Below the pieces are notes generated by a model. That model did not search any database, had not been told where the DNA came from, and was given only the letters and a program-made list of their open reading frames with translations. A program made the translations under genes and the position numbers. This document shows positions 52,430 to 62,953 of a stretch of DNA of 64,000 nt, piece by piece. Every line of letters begins with the position of its first letter. Position 1 is the stretch's first letter. The stretch spans positions 62,001 to 126,000 of the forward strand of contig ONDP01000001.1 in assembly GCA_900316645.1 (NCBI GenBank), given 5' to 3'. This stretch comes from an uncultured Prevotellaceae bacterium (GTDB lineage: Bacteria; Bacteroidota; Bacteroidia; Bacteroidales; Bacteroidaceae).

Positions 52430-52472
52430 AAAAAGAAACATTTGCGAAAAAAAATCGCGAATGTTTCTTTTT
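52430..52472 (+). terminator. 18-bp terminator after pfkA
   Basis: AAAAAGAAACATTTGCGA pairs with TCGCGAATGTTTCTTTTT (one G-T pair) around a seven-A loop. A-rich and T-rich flanks suit both strands. The right arm reaches into the promoter region of atpD. Confidence 0.88.
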
Positions 52473-52487
52473 ATTTAAAAATTTTAG

Positions 52488-52495
52488 TATCTTTG
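52488..52495 (+). promoter_or_regulatory. -7 element TATCTTTG for the ATP synthase operon
   Basis: TATCTTTG followed by CAATC; TTTC (one mismatch) lies exactly 20 bases upstream at 52464-52467, inside the terminator's right arm. The leader to the atpD ATG is about 45 bases. Confidence 0.72.
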
Positions 52496-52512
52496 CAATC
52501 ACTATTGACTAA

Positions 52513-54102
<1,590 letters not shown>

Positions 54103-54103
<1 letters not shown>

Positions 54104-54336
54104 TGCTAAAGCTGAAGATAGTTTCGCCCGAAAAGATAGAATTCACTGGAGAGGTTGAACGCGTTGTCGTTCCAGGCTTGCAGGGTCAGTTTGAAATTCT
54201 GAACAATCATGCTCCCATCATCTCTGTATTACAAAAGGGTGTGGTAGTATATGACAAAGAGAAATTGCCTATTTTAGGAGGTTTTGTTGAGGTCCAGAAG
54301 AACGAAGTTTCACTCTGCATTGAGAAGTCGGAATGA
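54103..54336 (+). CDS. atpC: F1 ATP synthase subunit epsilon (short form)
   Basis: A 77-residue central-stalk subunit. It has only the N-terminal beta-sandwich (LKLKIVSPEKIEFTGEVERV, PGLQGQFEILNNHAPIISVL). The C-terminal two-helix domain that inhibits ATP hydrolysis in other bacteria is absent; short epsilons are usual in Bacteroidetes. The stop overlaps the next gene by 4 bases. Confidence 0.92.
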
Positions 54337-54602
54337 CAATTGAGATAATACTCGCAGCATCATTCTTTACACTCTTGGGGGTTGCCTACGTGAAAGGCTA
54401 TGACATTGTCAGACAGTATTCGCGAGACCATTTACCCCAGTTCTATCTTATCATGGCAACGATACGTATTTTGCTCGTCGCAACGACTTTTGGGCTTTAC
54501 GTATTCTTCACAGATAATAGAGAAGACACTATCAGATTCGCTATTATATATATAATAATGTATGGAGTGATGATGGTGGTTACACTGAAATTAAGACATT
54601 AA
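54333..54602 (+). CDS. Small membrane protein in the AtpI position
   Basis: An 89-residue protein with three hydrophobic segments (EIILAASFFTLLGVAYV, LIMATIRILLVATTFGLYVF, FAIIYIIMYGVMMVV). It lies between atpC and atpB, where Bacteroidetes operons have a small protein of unknown function, in the place of the assembly factor AtpI. Sequence likeness to AtpI is too weak to call. Its stop is adjacent to the next start. Confidence 0.75.
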   Translation: MTIEIILAASFFTLLGVAYVKGYDIVRQYSRDHLPQFYLIMATIRILLVATTFGLYVFFTDNREDTIRFAIIYIIMYGVMMVVTLKLRH

Positions 54603-55676
54603 ATGATTATAATGAATCACACGAAACGACTGCTTTGCATGGTAATCATGTTGATGGTAATGATACCTGCGATGAGGGCAGAAGACTTTTCAGCCAAAGA
54701 TGTGGTGCTTGAACATATCAAGGACTCACATGATTGGCACATCACCGACATCAAGACGAGTGATGGTGAGTTGGAGCCCGTGGCAATTCCTTTGCCTGTC
54801 ATTGTCAAGAGTTCAACAGGATGGCATGTGTTCAGTTCCTCGCAGTTTGAACATCATGCTGATGCAAACGGACTCCGCCAAGGTCCTTTTGGACTCGCCA
54901 TTGCTACAGAAGGAGAGCATGCAGGCAAAATAATTGAGAATGGGGAAACAGTTCTCGACCTTTCGATCACCAAGACAGTAGCTGTGATGTTCATCAATGT
55001 CATTATCTTGCTTTGCTGTGTCCTGCTATGTGCACGCTGGTACAAGAACCGCAAGGCATCAGATGATGCTCCTGGTGGATTTGTAGGCTTCATGGAGATG
55101 ATGGTGATGTATGTGGTGGATGAAATCATTAAACCGGGTATTGGTAAAGGCTATGAGAAATACGTGCCTTACTTGCTGACCTGTTTCTTCTTCATCTTTA
55201 CTTGTAATGTGATGGGGTTGATTCCGTTCCCTCCAGGCTCTGGTAATGTGACGGGTAATATAGCAGTGACATTCTTTCTGGCTTTATGCACATTTATAAT
55301 TGTGCAGTTCTCAGGCAACAAGCACTATTGGAAGGATATCTTCTGGCCCGAAGTTCCTACCTGGTTAAAGGCTCCACTACCTATCATTCCCGTTATTGAG
55401 TTTGTAGGCATTTTTACAAAGCCTTTCGCCTTGATGATCCGTCTTTTTGCCAACATGATGGCAGGTCACGCTATTGCTGTAGCTATCACTTGTATCATCT
55501 TCCTGGTGGCAAGTCAAGCAGTGGCAGTACAACTTTCTATGTCGGCATTAAGTGTACTGATGAGTATATTTATGATGTGCCTAGAGTGCTTAGTATGTTT
55601 CATTCAGGCAATGGTTTTCACCATGCTTTCAGCCGTTTTCATCGGATTGGCACGTGTAGAACCAGAACATGAGTAA
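54603..55676 (+). CDS. atpB: Fo ATP synthase subunit a
   Basis: Proton-channel subunit of 357 residues. It has a cleavable signal (LLCMVIMLMVMIPAMRA) and an extra periplasmic N-terminal part of about 100 residues (to ETVLDLSITKT), both typical of this phylum. The channel core has NVMGLIPFPPGSGNVTGN and the helix with the essential arginine, FALMIRLFANMMAGH. Start could be Met1 or Met4 (54612). Confidence 0.95.
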   Translation: MIIMNHTKRLLCMVIMLMVMIPAMRAEDFSAKDVVLEHIKDSHDWHITDIKTSDGELEPVAIPLPVIVKSSTGWHVFSSSQFEHHADANGLRQGPFGLAIATEGEHAGKIIENGETVLDLSITKTVAVMFINVIILLCCVLLCARWYKNRKASDDAPGGFVGFMEMMVMYVVDEIIKPGIGKGYEKYVPYLLTCFFFIFTCNVMGLIPFPPGSGNVTGNIAVTFFLALCTFIIVQFSGNKHYWKDIFWPEVPTWLKAPLPIIPVIEFVGIFTKPFALMIRLFANMMAGHAIAVAITCIIFLVASQAVAVQLSMSALSVLMSIFMMCLECLVCFIQAMVFTMLSAVFIGLARVEPEHE

Positions 55677-55731
55677 TAACAATTAAATATTGATAAGAGT
55701 AAATTTAATAATAACAATTTAAAACTTTTAA

Positions 55732-55971
<240 letters not shown>

Positions 55972-55972
55972 A

Positions 55973-56000
55973 GAAGAGAGAAGAGATAAGTGAGAAGTGA
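55973..56000 (+). repeat. Heptad tandem repeat, unit GAAGAGA/GAAGTGA
   Basis: Four units: GAAGAGA, GAAGAGA, TAAGTGA, GAAGTGA. It begins one base after the atpE stop codon, in the atpE-atpF spacer. Confidence 0.7.
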
Positions 56001-56015
56001 ATAAAAATTCAGCGT

Positions 56016-56510
56016 ATGGATTTATTGATTCCAAGTACAGGCTTACTATTCTGGATGTCGCTGACATTCCTGGTTGTGCTGTTTATCTTATGGAAGTTTG
56101 GCTTCCCTGTCATCACAGGTATGGTGGCAGAACGCAAAGCTTTCATTGACGACTCACTCAGGAAAGCTCACGAGGCAAACGAGAAGTTAGCCAATATACA
56201 AAAAGAAGGTGAATCCATCTTACAGGAAGCGCGCGAGAAACAGGCTCAGATTCTAAAAGAAGCTGCTGAGACCCGCGATGCCATTGTAGAGAAAGCCCAG
56301 GAGAAGGCGAGGGTAGAAGGTGCCCGACTCCTTGACGATGCACGTGCTGCCATCGAACAGGAGAAGAAGGCAGCCATTGCAGATATCCGAAAACAGGTGG
56401 CTACGCTCAGTGTCGAAATTGCCGAAAAGGTTCTGCGTCAGAATCTACAGGGGGATAAGGCACAGATGGATTTAATCAATCGTATGCTGGATGATGTTTC
56501 TGCTAACTAA
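56016..56510 (+). CDS. atpF: Fo ATP synthase subunit b
   Basis: Peripheral stalk subunit of 164 residues: one N-terminal membrane helix (LLFWMSLTFLVVLFILWKFG) and a long charged coiled coil (KAHEANEKLANIQKEGESIL onward) to the end. Length is standard. It precedes atpH by 15 bases. Confidence 0.95.
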   Translation: MDLLIPSTGLLFWMSLTFLVVLFILWKFGFPVITGMVAERKAFIDDSLRKAHEANEKLANIQKEGESILQEAREKQAQILKEAAETRDAIVEKAQEKARVEGARLLDDARAAIEQEKKAAIADIRKQVATLSVEIAEKVLRQNLQGDKAQMDLINRMLDDVSAN

Positions 56511-56525
56511 ATAGAGAGTTTTCGT

Positions 56526-57062
56526 ATGGATATCGGAGTTATATCTGTCAGATATGCAAGGGCACTGCTGAAGAGTGCAACCGACCAGCAACTTGAGGCG
56601 ACAGTCTATAAGGAGATGATGACTGTTGCCAAGAGTTATCTCGAGGTTCCTCAGTTGCGCCAGACGATAGACAATCCCATGCTCTCCAAAGACAAGAAGG
56701 AAGTGCTCTTACTGACAGCTGCAGGGCCAAATCCTTGCGCACTAACAAAGAGTTTCATCCAACTTGTACTGCGTGAAGACCGTGAAAACGTGATGCAGTT
56801 TATGGCAAACAGCTATATCACGCTCTATCGTAAGCAGAAAAACGTCATCCGTGGAAAGCTCACCACAGCTGCGCGTGTATCGCCCCAAACGGAGCAGAAA
56901 ATGCGACAGATGGTTGAGAGCAAGACTCAAGGTACTGTAGAGTTTGAGACCGAGGTGAATCCTGATATCATTGGTGGCTTCATCCTTGAATATGATACTT
57001 ACCGGATGGATGCGAGTGTTAAGACCAAACTCAACAATATTCTTCATACCTTAAGAAGGTAA
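56526..57062 (+). CDS. atpH: F1 ATP synthase subunit delta
   Basis: Peripheral stalk cap of 178 residues. The N-terminal helical domain starts MDIGVISVRYARALLKSATD, and the C-terminal part has EFETEVNPDIIGGFILEYD, the family signature. Length is standard. The spacer to atpA is short and AT-rich. Confidence 0.94.
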   Translation: MDIGVISVRYARALLKSATDQQLEATVYKEMMTVAKSYLEVPQLRQTIDNPMLSKDKKEVLLLTAAGPNPCALTKSFIQLVLREDRENVMQFMANSYITLYRKQKNVIRGKLTTAARVSPQTEQKMRQMVESKTQGTVEFETEVNPDIIGGFILEYDTYRMDASVKTKLNNILHTLRR

Positions 57063-57090
57063 TAAAGTATAAAGGTAAAATAGAAAACAA

Positions 57091-58677
57091 ATGTCAGATA
57101 AAATTAAACCAAGCGAAGTTTCCCAGGTTCTGCTCGACCAACTGAAAGGTCTTTCCAGCGAGGAGAAATTTGATGAGGTAGGCACCGTACTCACTGTGAG
57201 TGATGGCGTGGCTCGTATCTATGGTCTCCGTAATGCTGAAGCCAATGAGTTGTTGGAGTTTGAGAACGGTACAATGGCTATCGTGATGAACCTAGAGGAA
57301 GACAATGTTGGCTGTGTGCTTCTGGGTCCTACAGCAGGTATCAAAGAAGGACAGGTGGTAAAGCGTACAAAACGTATTGCTTCCATTCGTGTTAACGATA
57401 ACATGCTTGGACGTGTTATCAATCCACTGGGCCAGGCTGTCGACGGATTGGGTGATATTGATCTCAAAGACTCTTTCGAGATGCCGCTCGATCGTAAAGC
57501 TCCAGGTGTAATCTATCGCCAGCCAGTAAAGGAGCCTCTGCAAACAGGTCTGAAGGCTATTGACTCGATGATCCCTATCGGACGCGGACAGCGTGAGTTA
57601 ATTATCGGTGACCGCCAGACAGGTAAGACGGCTATTGCAGTTGATACTATCATCAATCAGAAGAGTTTCTATGATGCAGGTAAACCTGTATATTGTATTT
57701 ATGTAGCAATTGGTCAAAAGGCCAGTACCGTTGCCACTTTGGTACAAACCCTGAAGGAACATGGTGCTATGCCTTACACTGTCATCGTAGCTGCTACGGC
57801 AGCTGATCCTGCAGCTATGCAGTATTATGCTCCTTTCGCAGGTGCAGCAATCGGTGAGTATTTCCGTGATCGTGGTCTGCCCGCTCTCGTTGTTTATGAT
57901 GACCTTTCAAAACAAGCTGTTGCCTATCGTGAGGTGTCATTGATATTACGTCGTCCTTCTGGTCGTGAGGCATATCCTGGTGATGTATTCTACCTACACT
58001 CTCGTCTCCTAGAGCGTGCAGCTAAGATGAACGAACAGCAAGAAGTTGCCGAGCAAATGAATGACCTACCAGAGTGTATGAAGGGTCATGTGAAGGGTGG
58101 TGGTTCACTTACCGCACTTCCAATCATTGAGACTCAAGCTGGAGACGTGTCTGCTTATATTCCGACCAATGTAATTTCTATTACTGATGGTCAGATATTC
58201 TTGGAGAGCGATCTGTTCAACCAAGGTTTCCGTCCTGCCATCAATGTAGGTATTTCGGTATCTCGTGTTGGTGGTTCAGCTCAGATTAAGTCGATGAAGA
58301 AAGTTGCTGGTACACTTAAGATTGACCAAGCTCAGTATCGCGAGTTAGAGGCTTTCTCTAAGTTCTCCAGTGACATGGATGCTGTGACGGCAATGACACT
58401 TGACCGTGGTCGTAAAAACAATCAATTGCTCATACAGCCCCAATATAGTCCAATGCCTGTAGGCGAGCAGATAGCAATATTGTATTGTGGTGTTCATGGA
58501 TTGATGCGTGTAGTTCCAATCGACAAAGTACGCGAATGCCAGACCGCTTTCCTTGACAAGTTGCGTTCATCAGCTCCTGAGGTAATTGAGACCTTAGCAG
58601 CAGGTATGATAGACGATGCAGCGACAGACAAGATTGAGGAAATCATGTTTGATATTGCCGGAACTTATAAAGCCTGA
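57091..58677 (+). CDS. atpA: F1 ATP synthase subunit alpha
   Basis: Non-catalytic nucleotide-binding subunit of 528 residues. P-loop [13 protein letters not shown], arginine-finger region [19 protein letters not shown] and [14 protein letters not shown] are present. It is a little longer than the usual 500-515 (extra residues near 310-325, [20 protein letters not shown]), as in other Bacteroidetes. It ends six bases before atpG. Confidence 0.97.
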   Translation: MSDKIKPSEVSQVLLDQLKGLSSEEKFDEVGTVLTVSDGVARIYGLRNAEANELLEFENGTMAIVMNLEEDNVGCVLLGPTAGIKEGQVVKRTKRIASIRVNDNMLGRVINPLGQAVDGLGDIDLKDSFEMPLDRKAPGVIYRQPVKEPLQTGLKAIDSMIPIGRGQRELIIGDRQTGKTAIAVDTIINQKSFYDAGKPVYCIYVAIGQKASTVATLVQTLKEHGAMPYTVIVAATAADPAAMQYYAPFAGAAIGEYFRDRGLPALVVYDDLSKQAVAYREVSLILRRPSGREAYPGDVFYLHSRLLERAAKMNEQQEVAEQMNDLPECMKGHVKGGGSLTALPIIETQAGDVSAYIPTNVISITDGQIFLESDLFNQGFRPAINVGISVSRVGGSAQIKSMKKVAGTLKIDQAQYRELEAFSKFSSDMDAVTAMTLDRGRKNNQLLIQPQYSPMPVGEQIAILYCGVHGLMRVVPIDKVRECQTAFLDKLRSSAPEVIETLAAGMIDDAATDKIEEIMFDIAGTYKA

Positions 58678-58683
58678 TAGCCT

Positions 58684-59652
58684 ATGCCAAGTCTGAAGGA
58701 AATCAAAGGACGTATTGCCAGTGTTAATAGTACTCGTAAGATTACTAGTGCTATGAAAATGGTGGCTTCGTCGAAACTCCACCATGCTCAGGTAGCCATT
58801 CAGAATATGCTGCCCTATGAGACTTTGTTGGAGCACATCCTGAAGTCATTTCTGGCAGCGGAGGCAGAAGCACAGACCATCTATGACCAAGAACGCACAG
58901 TCAAGCGTGTGGCAGTTGTCATTTTCTCTAGTAACTCCTCGTTATGTGGTGGATTTAATGCGAATATCATCAAGATGATGCAGCGTGGAGTTGAAGCTTT
59001 GTCAGCTGAGATAGGACTTGAGAATATTGACATATATCCTATAGGTCGTAAAGTGGAAGAAAAGGCACGTAAGTTAGGCTATCAGGTGATGGGAAGCTAT
59101 GCCGATATGATAGATCATCCTAACGTGCATCAGTGTATTGAATTAGCAATGGAGTTAGGACGTCGATTTGCTGATGGCGAGATAGATAAAGTAGAGTTGG
59201 TTTACCATCATTTTAAGTCTGCTGGCTCACAGATTCTTACTTCAAAAACTTTCCTTCCCATTGATTTGGAGAGTGAGTTGGACAGGGATCATGAGCGCGA
59301 TCTGACTTCAAATAGGGTTACTAAGAAGGCGCAGGATTATCTGAAGAAAAATCGTCGTAAGCGTGAACGCAAGGAAGACGAGATAATGCCTCTAAACGAC
59401 AACTTTATTGTTGAACCCGATATGTCGACAGTGCTTTCACAGCTAATGCCTAAGTTGGCACATCTGATGCTTTATACTGCTTTGCTCGACAGTGTCGCTT
59501 CTGAGCATGCAGCCCGTATGGTGGCAATGCAAACGGCTACAGATAATGCAGACGAGTTGTTACGACAGCTGAACCTGCTGTATAACAAGAGTCGTCAGCA
59601 GGCTATAACCAATGAATTGTTAGACATTGTAGGAGGTTCTGTCAACAATTAG
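58684..59652 (+). CDS. atpG: F1 ATP synthase subunit gamma
   Basis: Rotor shaft of 322 residues. The N-terminal helix SLKEIKGRIASVNSTRKITS and the C-terminal ASEHAARMVAMQTATDNADE form the coiled coil. At about 200-235 there is a charged insertion (RVTKKAQDYLKKNRRKRERK), making it longer than the usual 285-290. It ends the operon, followed by a terminator. Confidence 0.95.
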   Translation: MPSLKEIKGRIASVNSTRKITSAMKMVASSKLHHAQVAIQNMLPYETLLEHILKSFLAAEAEAQTIYDQERTVKRVAVVIFSSNSSLCGGFNANIIKMMQRGVEALSAEIGLENIDIYPIGRKVEEKARKLGYQVMGSYADMIDHPNVHQCIELAMELGRRFADGEIDKVELVYHHFKSAGSQILTSKTFLPIDLESELDRDHERDLTSNRVTKKAQDYLKKNRRKRERKEDEIMPLNDNFIVEPDMSTVLSQLMPKLAHLMLYTALLDSVASEHAARMVAMQTATDNADELLRQLNLLYNKSRQQAITNELLDIVGGSVNN

Positions 59653-59686
59653 GTTAACGTATAATTGCAACAAAAATAAAAAAAGA

Positions 59687-59720
59687 AGGTGAATCATCGT
59701 GATGGATTCACCTTTTTTTT
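59687..59720 (+). terminator. Terminator of the ATP synthase operon
   Basis: AGGTGAAT and CATC pair with GATG and ATTCACCT (one bulged G), followed by eight T. The T-run ends one base before the queA -7 box. Confidence 0.85.
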
Positions 59721-59721
59721 G

Positions 59722-59729
59722 TACCTTTG
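59722..59729 (+). promoter_or_regulatory. -7 element TACCTTTG for queA
   Basis: TACCTTTG matches the consensus and is 15 bases ahead of the queA ATG; the -33 region falls in the terminator hairpin. Confidence 0.68.
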
Positions 59730-59744
59730 CATCGATGATGATTT

Positions 59745-60974
59745 ATGGAAACAAAGAATATTCATATTAGCGACTATAATTACGAGCTCCCAGACGACCG
59801 GATAGCCAAATTTCCTTTGAAGGAACGTGACCATTCGAAGTTGCTCATTTACAATAAAGGTAAAGTAGGTGAAGACGTCTTTTTTAACTTGCCTAAGTAT
59901 TTGCCAGAAGGTGCACTTATGGTATTCAACAATACCAAGGTGATTCAAGCCCGTATGCATTTTCGTAAAGAAACAGGTGCCTTGATAGAGATTTTCCTGC
60001 TAGAACCTGAGACTCCGGCAGACTACGAACAAATGTTTCAGACTCGCAGTCACTGTTCTTGGCTCTGTTTGGTTGGCAATCAGAAAAAGTGGAAAGAAGA
60101 CACTTTGGTTCGTGAATTTGAGACTAGTGGTATTGACGGTTCCAGACACAAAATAAAAGCAACACGTTGTGGTGAAAAAGGTACCAGTCAGCTCGTTAGT
60201 TTTGAATGGGATGGTGATATCCCATTTGCTGATATCATTGATATAGTTGGCGAGTTACCTATCCCCCCATATCTTAATCGTGCCACGCAAGAAAGTGACA
60301 AAACAACCTATCAGACTGTTTATTCCAAGATAAAAGGCAGTGTGGCAGCTCCTACTGCAGGACTCCATTTTACACAGAATGTTCTTGCGGAAATTGATGC
60401 ACAATCTATTCTGCGTGAGGAATTGACGTTACACGTTGGAGCAGGCACTTTCCGTCCTGTCAAGAGCGAGACGATTGGTGAGCATCCGATGCATACAGAA
60501 CATTTTGCCGTGCGCCGTCACACCCTTGAGCAACTCATTGCACATCATGGAGAAGCCATTGCTGTTGGAACTACGAGTGTTAGAACACTAGAAAGTCTAT
60601 ACTACATGGGACTCCAAGTTATGGAAAATTCAGAACTTTCAGAAGAAGAGTTACATGTTAATCAGTGGGAACCATATGTTGCGAAGAGAGAAGAGTGTAG
60701 GGTAGGGAGCGTCGTGGCACTTCAGGCTTTGCTCGACTGGATGGACAGTCATCAGCTCACCTCACTTCATGCTTCAACACAGATTATTATAGCACCAGGC
60801 TATCAATATCATATCGTAAAGATGCTCATTACAAATTTTCACCAGCCTCAGTCAACGTTGTTGCTATTGGTAAGTGCCTTTGTCAATGGCGACTGGCGCT
60901 GTATCTATGACTATGCATTATCTCATGATTTCCGTTTCCTGAGTTATGGAGATTCATCCCTATTAATACCTTAA
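59745..60974 (+). CDS. queA: tRNA preQ1(34) S-adenosylmethionine ribosyltransferase-isomerase QueA
   Basis: Adds a ribosyl unit from SAM to preQ1 at tRNA position 34, the penultimate step of queuosine formation; 409 residues. Family motifs are DYNYELPDDRIAKFPLKERD, MVFNNTKVIQARM, GSVAAPTAGLHFT, VGAGTFRPV and the C-terminal LITNFHQPQSTLLLLVSAFV. It is longer than the common 340-350, with extra residues around 95-140 and 285-320. nadE follows after 11 bases. Confidence 0.95.
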   Translation: METKNIHISDYNYELPDDRIAKFPLKERDHSKLLIYNKGKVGEDVFFNLPKYLPEGALMVFNNTKVIQARMHFRKETGALIEIFLLEPETPADYEQMFQTRSHCSWLCLVGNQKKWKEDTLVREFETSGIDGSRHKIKATRCGEKGTSQLVSFEWDGDIPFADIIDIVGELPIPPYLNRATQESDKTTYQTVYSKIKGSVAAPTAGLHFTQNVLAEIDAQSILREELTLHVGAGTFRPVKSETIGEHPMHTEHFAVRRHTLEQLIAHHGEAIAVGTTSVRTLESLYYMGLQVMENSELSEEELHVNQWEPYVAKREECRVGSVVALQALLDWMDSHQLTSLHASTQIIIAPGYQYHIVKMLITNFHQPQSTLLLLVSAFVNGDWRCIYDYALSHDFRFLSYGDSSLLIP

Positions 60975-60985
60975 AGAATTAGAAT

Positions 60986-62908
60986 ATGAAACATGGACTG
61001 ATTACTGTGGCAGCAGCTGTTCCTGCCGTAAAAGTAGCAGATGTTGAGTACAACGTAGTTGAAATCGAGAAATTGATATCCATTGCTGAAGGGCAGGGAG
61101 TAGAGATTCTTTGTTTTCCGGAATTAGCAATTACAGGCTACAGTTGCCAGGATCTTTTCAAGGAACAATTATTACTTTCTAAGGCAGAAGAAGGCTTGAT
61201 GATGCTGATGGATTTTACACGTAAACTGAACGTTATATGTATTATAGGAATGCCCATTCAAGCAGGAGGCTTGTTATTGAACTGTGCTGCGATTATTCAA
61301 AGCGGTTCTTTGTTGGGTTTAGTTCCCAAAACTTATCTGCCAAACTATAACGAGTTTTATGAGAAACGTTGGTTTGCATCGGCTCAAGATCACAATTCCA
61401 CCGATTTATATCTCGCAGGTTCACATATCAATATTTCTGCAACGCCCAAATTGTTCCAGACAGCAGGAGGAGTCAAGTTTGGTGTAGAGATTTGTGAAGA
61501 TGTTTGGGCTCCTGTTCCTCCCAGCAATAATCTAACGATGGCAGGTGCTGATATCATTTTCAATTGCTCTGCCAGTAACGAATTGATAGGTAAGCACAAT
61601 TACCTGCGTTCTCTTGTTGCTCAGCAAAGTGCGCGTACAATCAGCGGCTACGTATATGCATCATGTGGTTTCGGAGAATCCACTCAGGATGTTGTCTATG
61701 GTGGTAATGCCATGATCTTCGAGAACGGTCATCTGTTAGTAGAGGGCGAACGCTTTTCCTTCCAACCGCAATTGAAGGTGACACAAATCGATATTGACAG
61801 ATTGCGTACAGAGCGGCATACAAATTCTACCTTTATCAATGCTCAGCGTGAGGCGAGGGCAGAAGTGATAGAGTGTAAAGGTGTAGAACTGCCAGAGTTT
61901 CAGCTCTTGCGCTCTGTTAATCCTCATCCGTTCATACCTTGTGACGATGATATGGCGTCAACTTGTGAGGAAATATTGAATATTCAGACTGCAGGACTTG
62001 CAAAACGCTTGATTCACACTAACTGTCAACATGTTGTGATAGGCATCAGCGGAGGTCTCGATTCCACACTGGCTCTCCTTGTATGCGTGCGTACCTTTGA
62101 TAAACTGGCACTTAATCGCAAGGGAATTGTAGGTGTTACAATGCCTGGTTTCGGAACTACCGACCGTACACACGACAATGCAAATTCGCTCATGCAATCA
62201 TTAGGTATTTCTCAGATGGAAATATCTATCACCAAGGCCGTTTCCCAGCATTTTGAAGATATCGGTCATGATATGAATCATCATGATGTGACTTATGAGA
62301 ATTCACAGGCTCGCGAACGTACTCAGATACTGATGGACCTTGCCAATAAGTTGAATGCAATGGTCGTGGGAACAGGCGATCTTTCTGAGCTGGCCTTGGG
62401 ATGGGCTACCTATAATGGTGACCACATGTCAATGTATGGAGTCAATTCTGGTATTCCCAAGACACTGATTCAATATTTGATACGCTACGTTGCACAGCTC
62501 CCTCAGTTTAAGAGTCAACAGGAGACATTGCTTGATATCGTTGACACTCCAATCTCTCCAGAACTGACTCCTGCAGATGCAGAAGGCAATATTGCACAGA
62601 AAACAGAAGACCTCGTTGGACCATATGAGTTGCACGATTTCTTCCTTTATTATTTCCTGCGTTTCGGTTTCCGGCCTTCTAAGATTTTCTTCTTGGCCAG
62701 CCAGGCATTCAAGGATGAGTACGACCATGATACTATCAAGCATTGGCTCACTACATTCTGTCGTCGTTTCTTCAATCAGCAGTTCAAACGCTCTTGTCTG
62801 CCTGACGGTCCGAAGGTGGGTAGTGTCAGTCTGTCTCCACGTGGTGACTGGCGTATGCCAAGTGACGCATCAAGTGCCCTTTGGCTGAAAGAATGTGAGT
62901 CGCTTTGA
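60986..62908 (+). CDS. nadE: Glutamine-dependent NAD+ synthetase
   Basis: Two-domain enzyme of 640 residues making NAD from nicotinate adenine dinucleotide. The N-terminal nitrilase-type glutaminase has ILCFPELAITGYSCQDLF, the Lys in LGLVPKTYLPNYNEFYE and the Cys in FGVEICEDVWAP. The C-terminal synthetase has the PP-loop VIGISGGLDSTLALLV, TGDLSELALGWATYNGDH and the tail SVSLSPRGDWRMPSDA. Length is standard. dnaB follows after a heptad array. Confidence 0.96.
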   Translation: MKHGLITVAAAVPAVKVADVEYNVVEIEKLISIAEGQGVEILCFPELAITGYSCQDLFKEQLLLSKAEEGLMMLMDFTRKLNVICIIGMPIQAGGLLLNCAAIIQSGSLLGLVPKTYLPNYNEFYEKRWFASAQDHNSTDLYLAGSHINISATPKLFQTAGGVKFGVEICEDVWAPVPPSNNLTMAGADIIFNCSASNELIGKHNYLRSLVAQQSARTISGYVYASCGFGESTQDVVYGGNAMIFENGHLLVEGERFSFQPQLKVTQIDIDRLRTERHTNSTFINAQREARAEVIECKGVELPEFQLLRSVNPHPFIPCDDDMASTCEEILNIQTAGLAKRLIHTNCQHVVIGISGGLDSTLALLVCVRTFDKLALNRKGIVGVTMPGFGTTDRTHDNANSLMQSLGISQMEISITKAVSQHFEDIGHDMNHHDVTYENSQARERTQILMDLANKLNAMVVGTGDLSELALGWATYNGDHMSMYGVNSGIPKTLIQYLIRYVAQLPQFKSQQETLLDIVDTPISPELTPADAEGNIAQKTEDLVGPYELHDFFLYYFLRFGFRPSKIFFLASQAFKDEYDHDTIKHWLTTFCRRFFNQQFKRSCLPDGPKVGSVSLSPRGDWRMPSDASSALWLKECESL

Positions 62909-62909
62909 A

Positions 62910-62944
62910 AGAGTTTAGAGTATAAAGTTTAGATTTTAGAGATA
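62910..62944 (+). repeat. Heptad tandem repeat, unit AGAGTTT
   Basis: Five units: AGAGTTT, AGAGTAT, AAAGTTT, AGATTTT, AGAGATA, in the nadE-dnaB spacer. Confidence 0.8.
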
Positions 62945-62953
62945 TATTGATTA

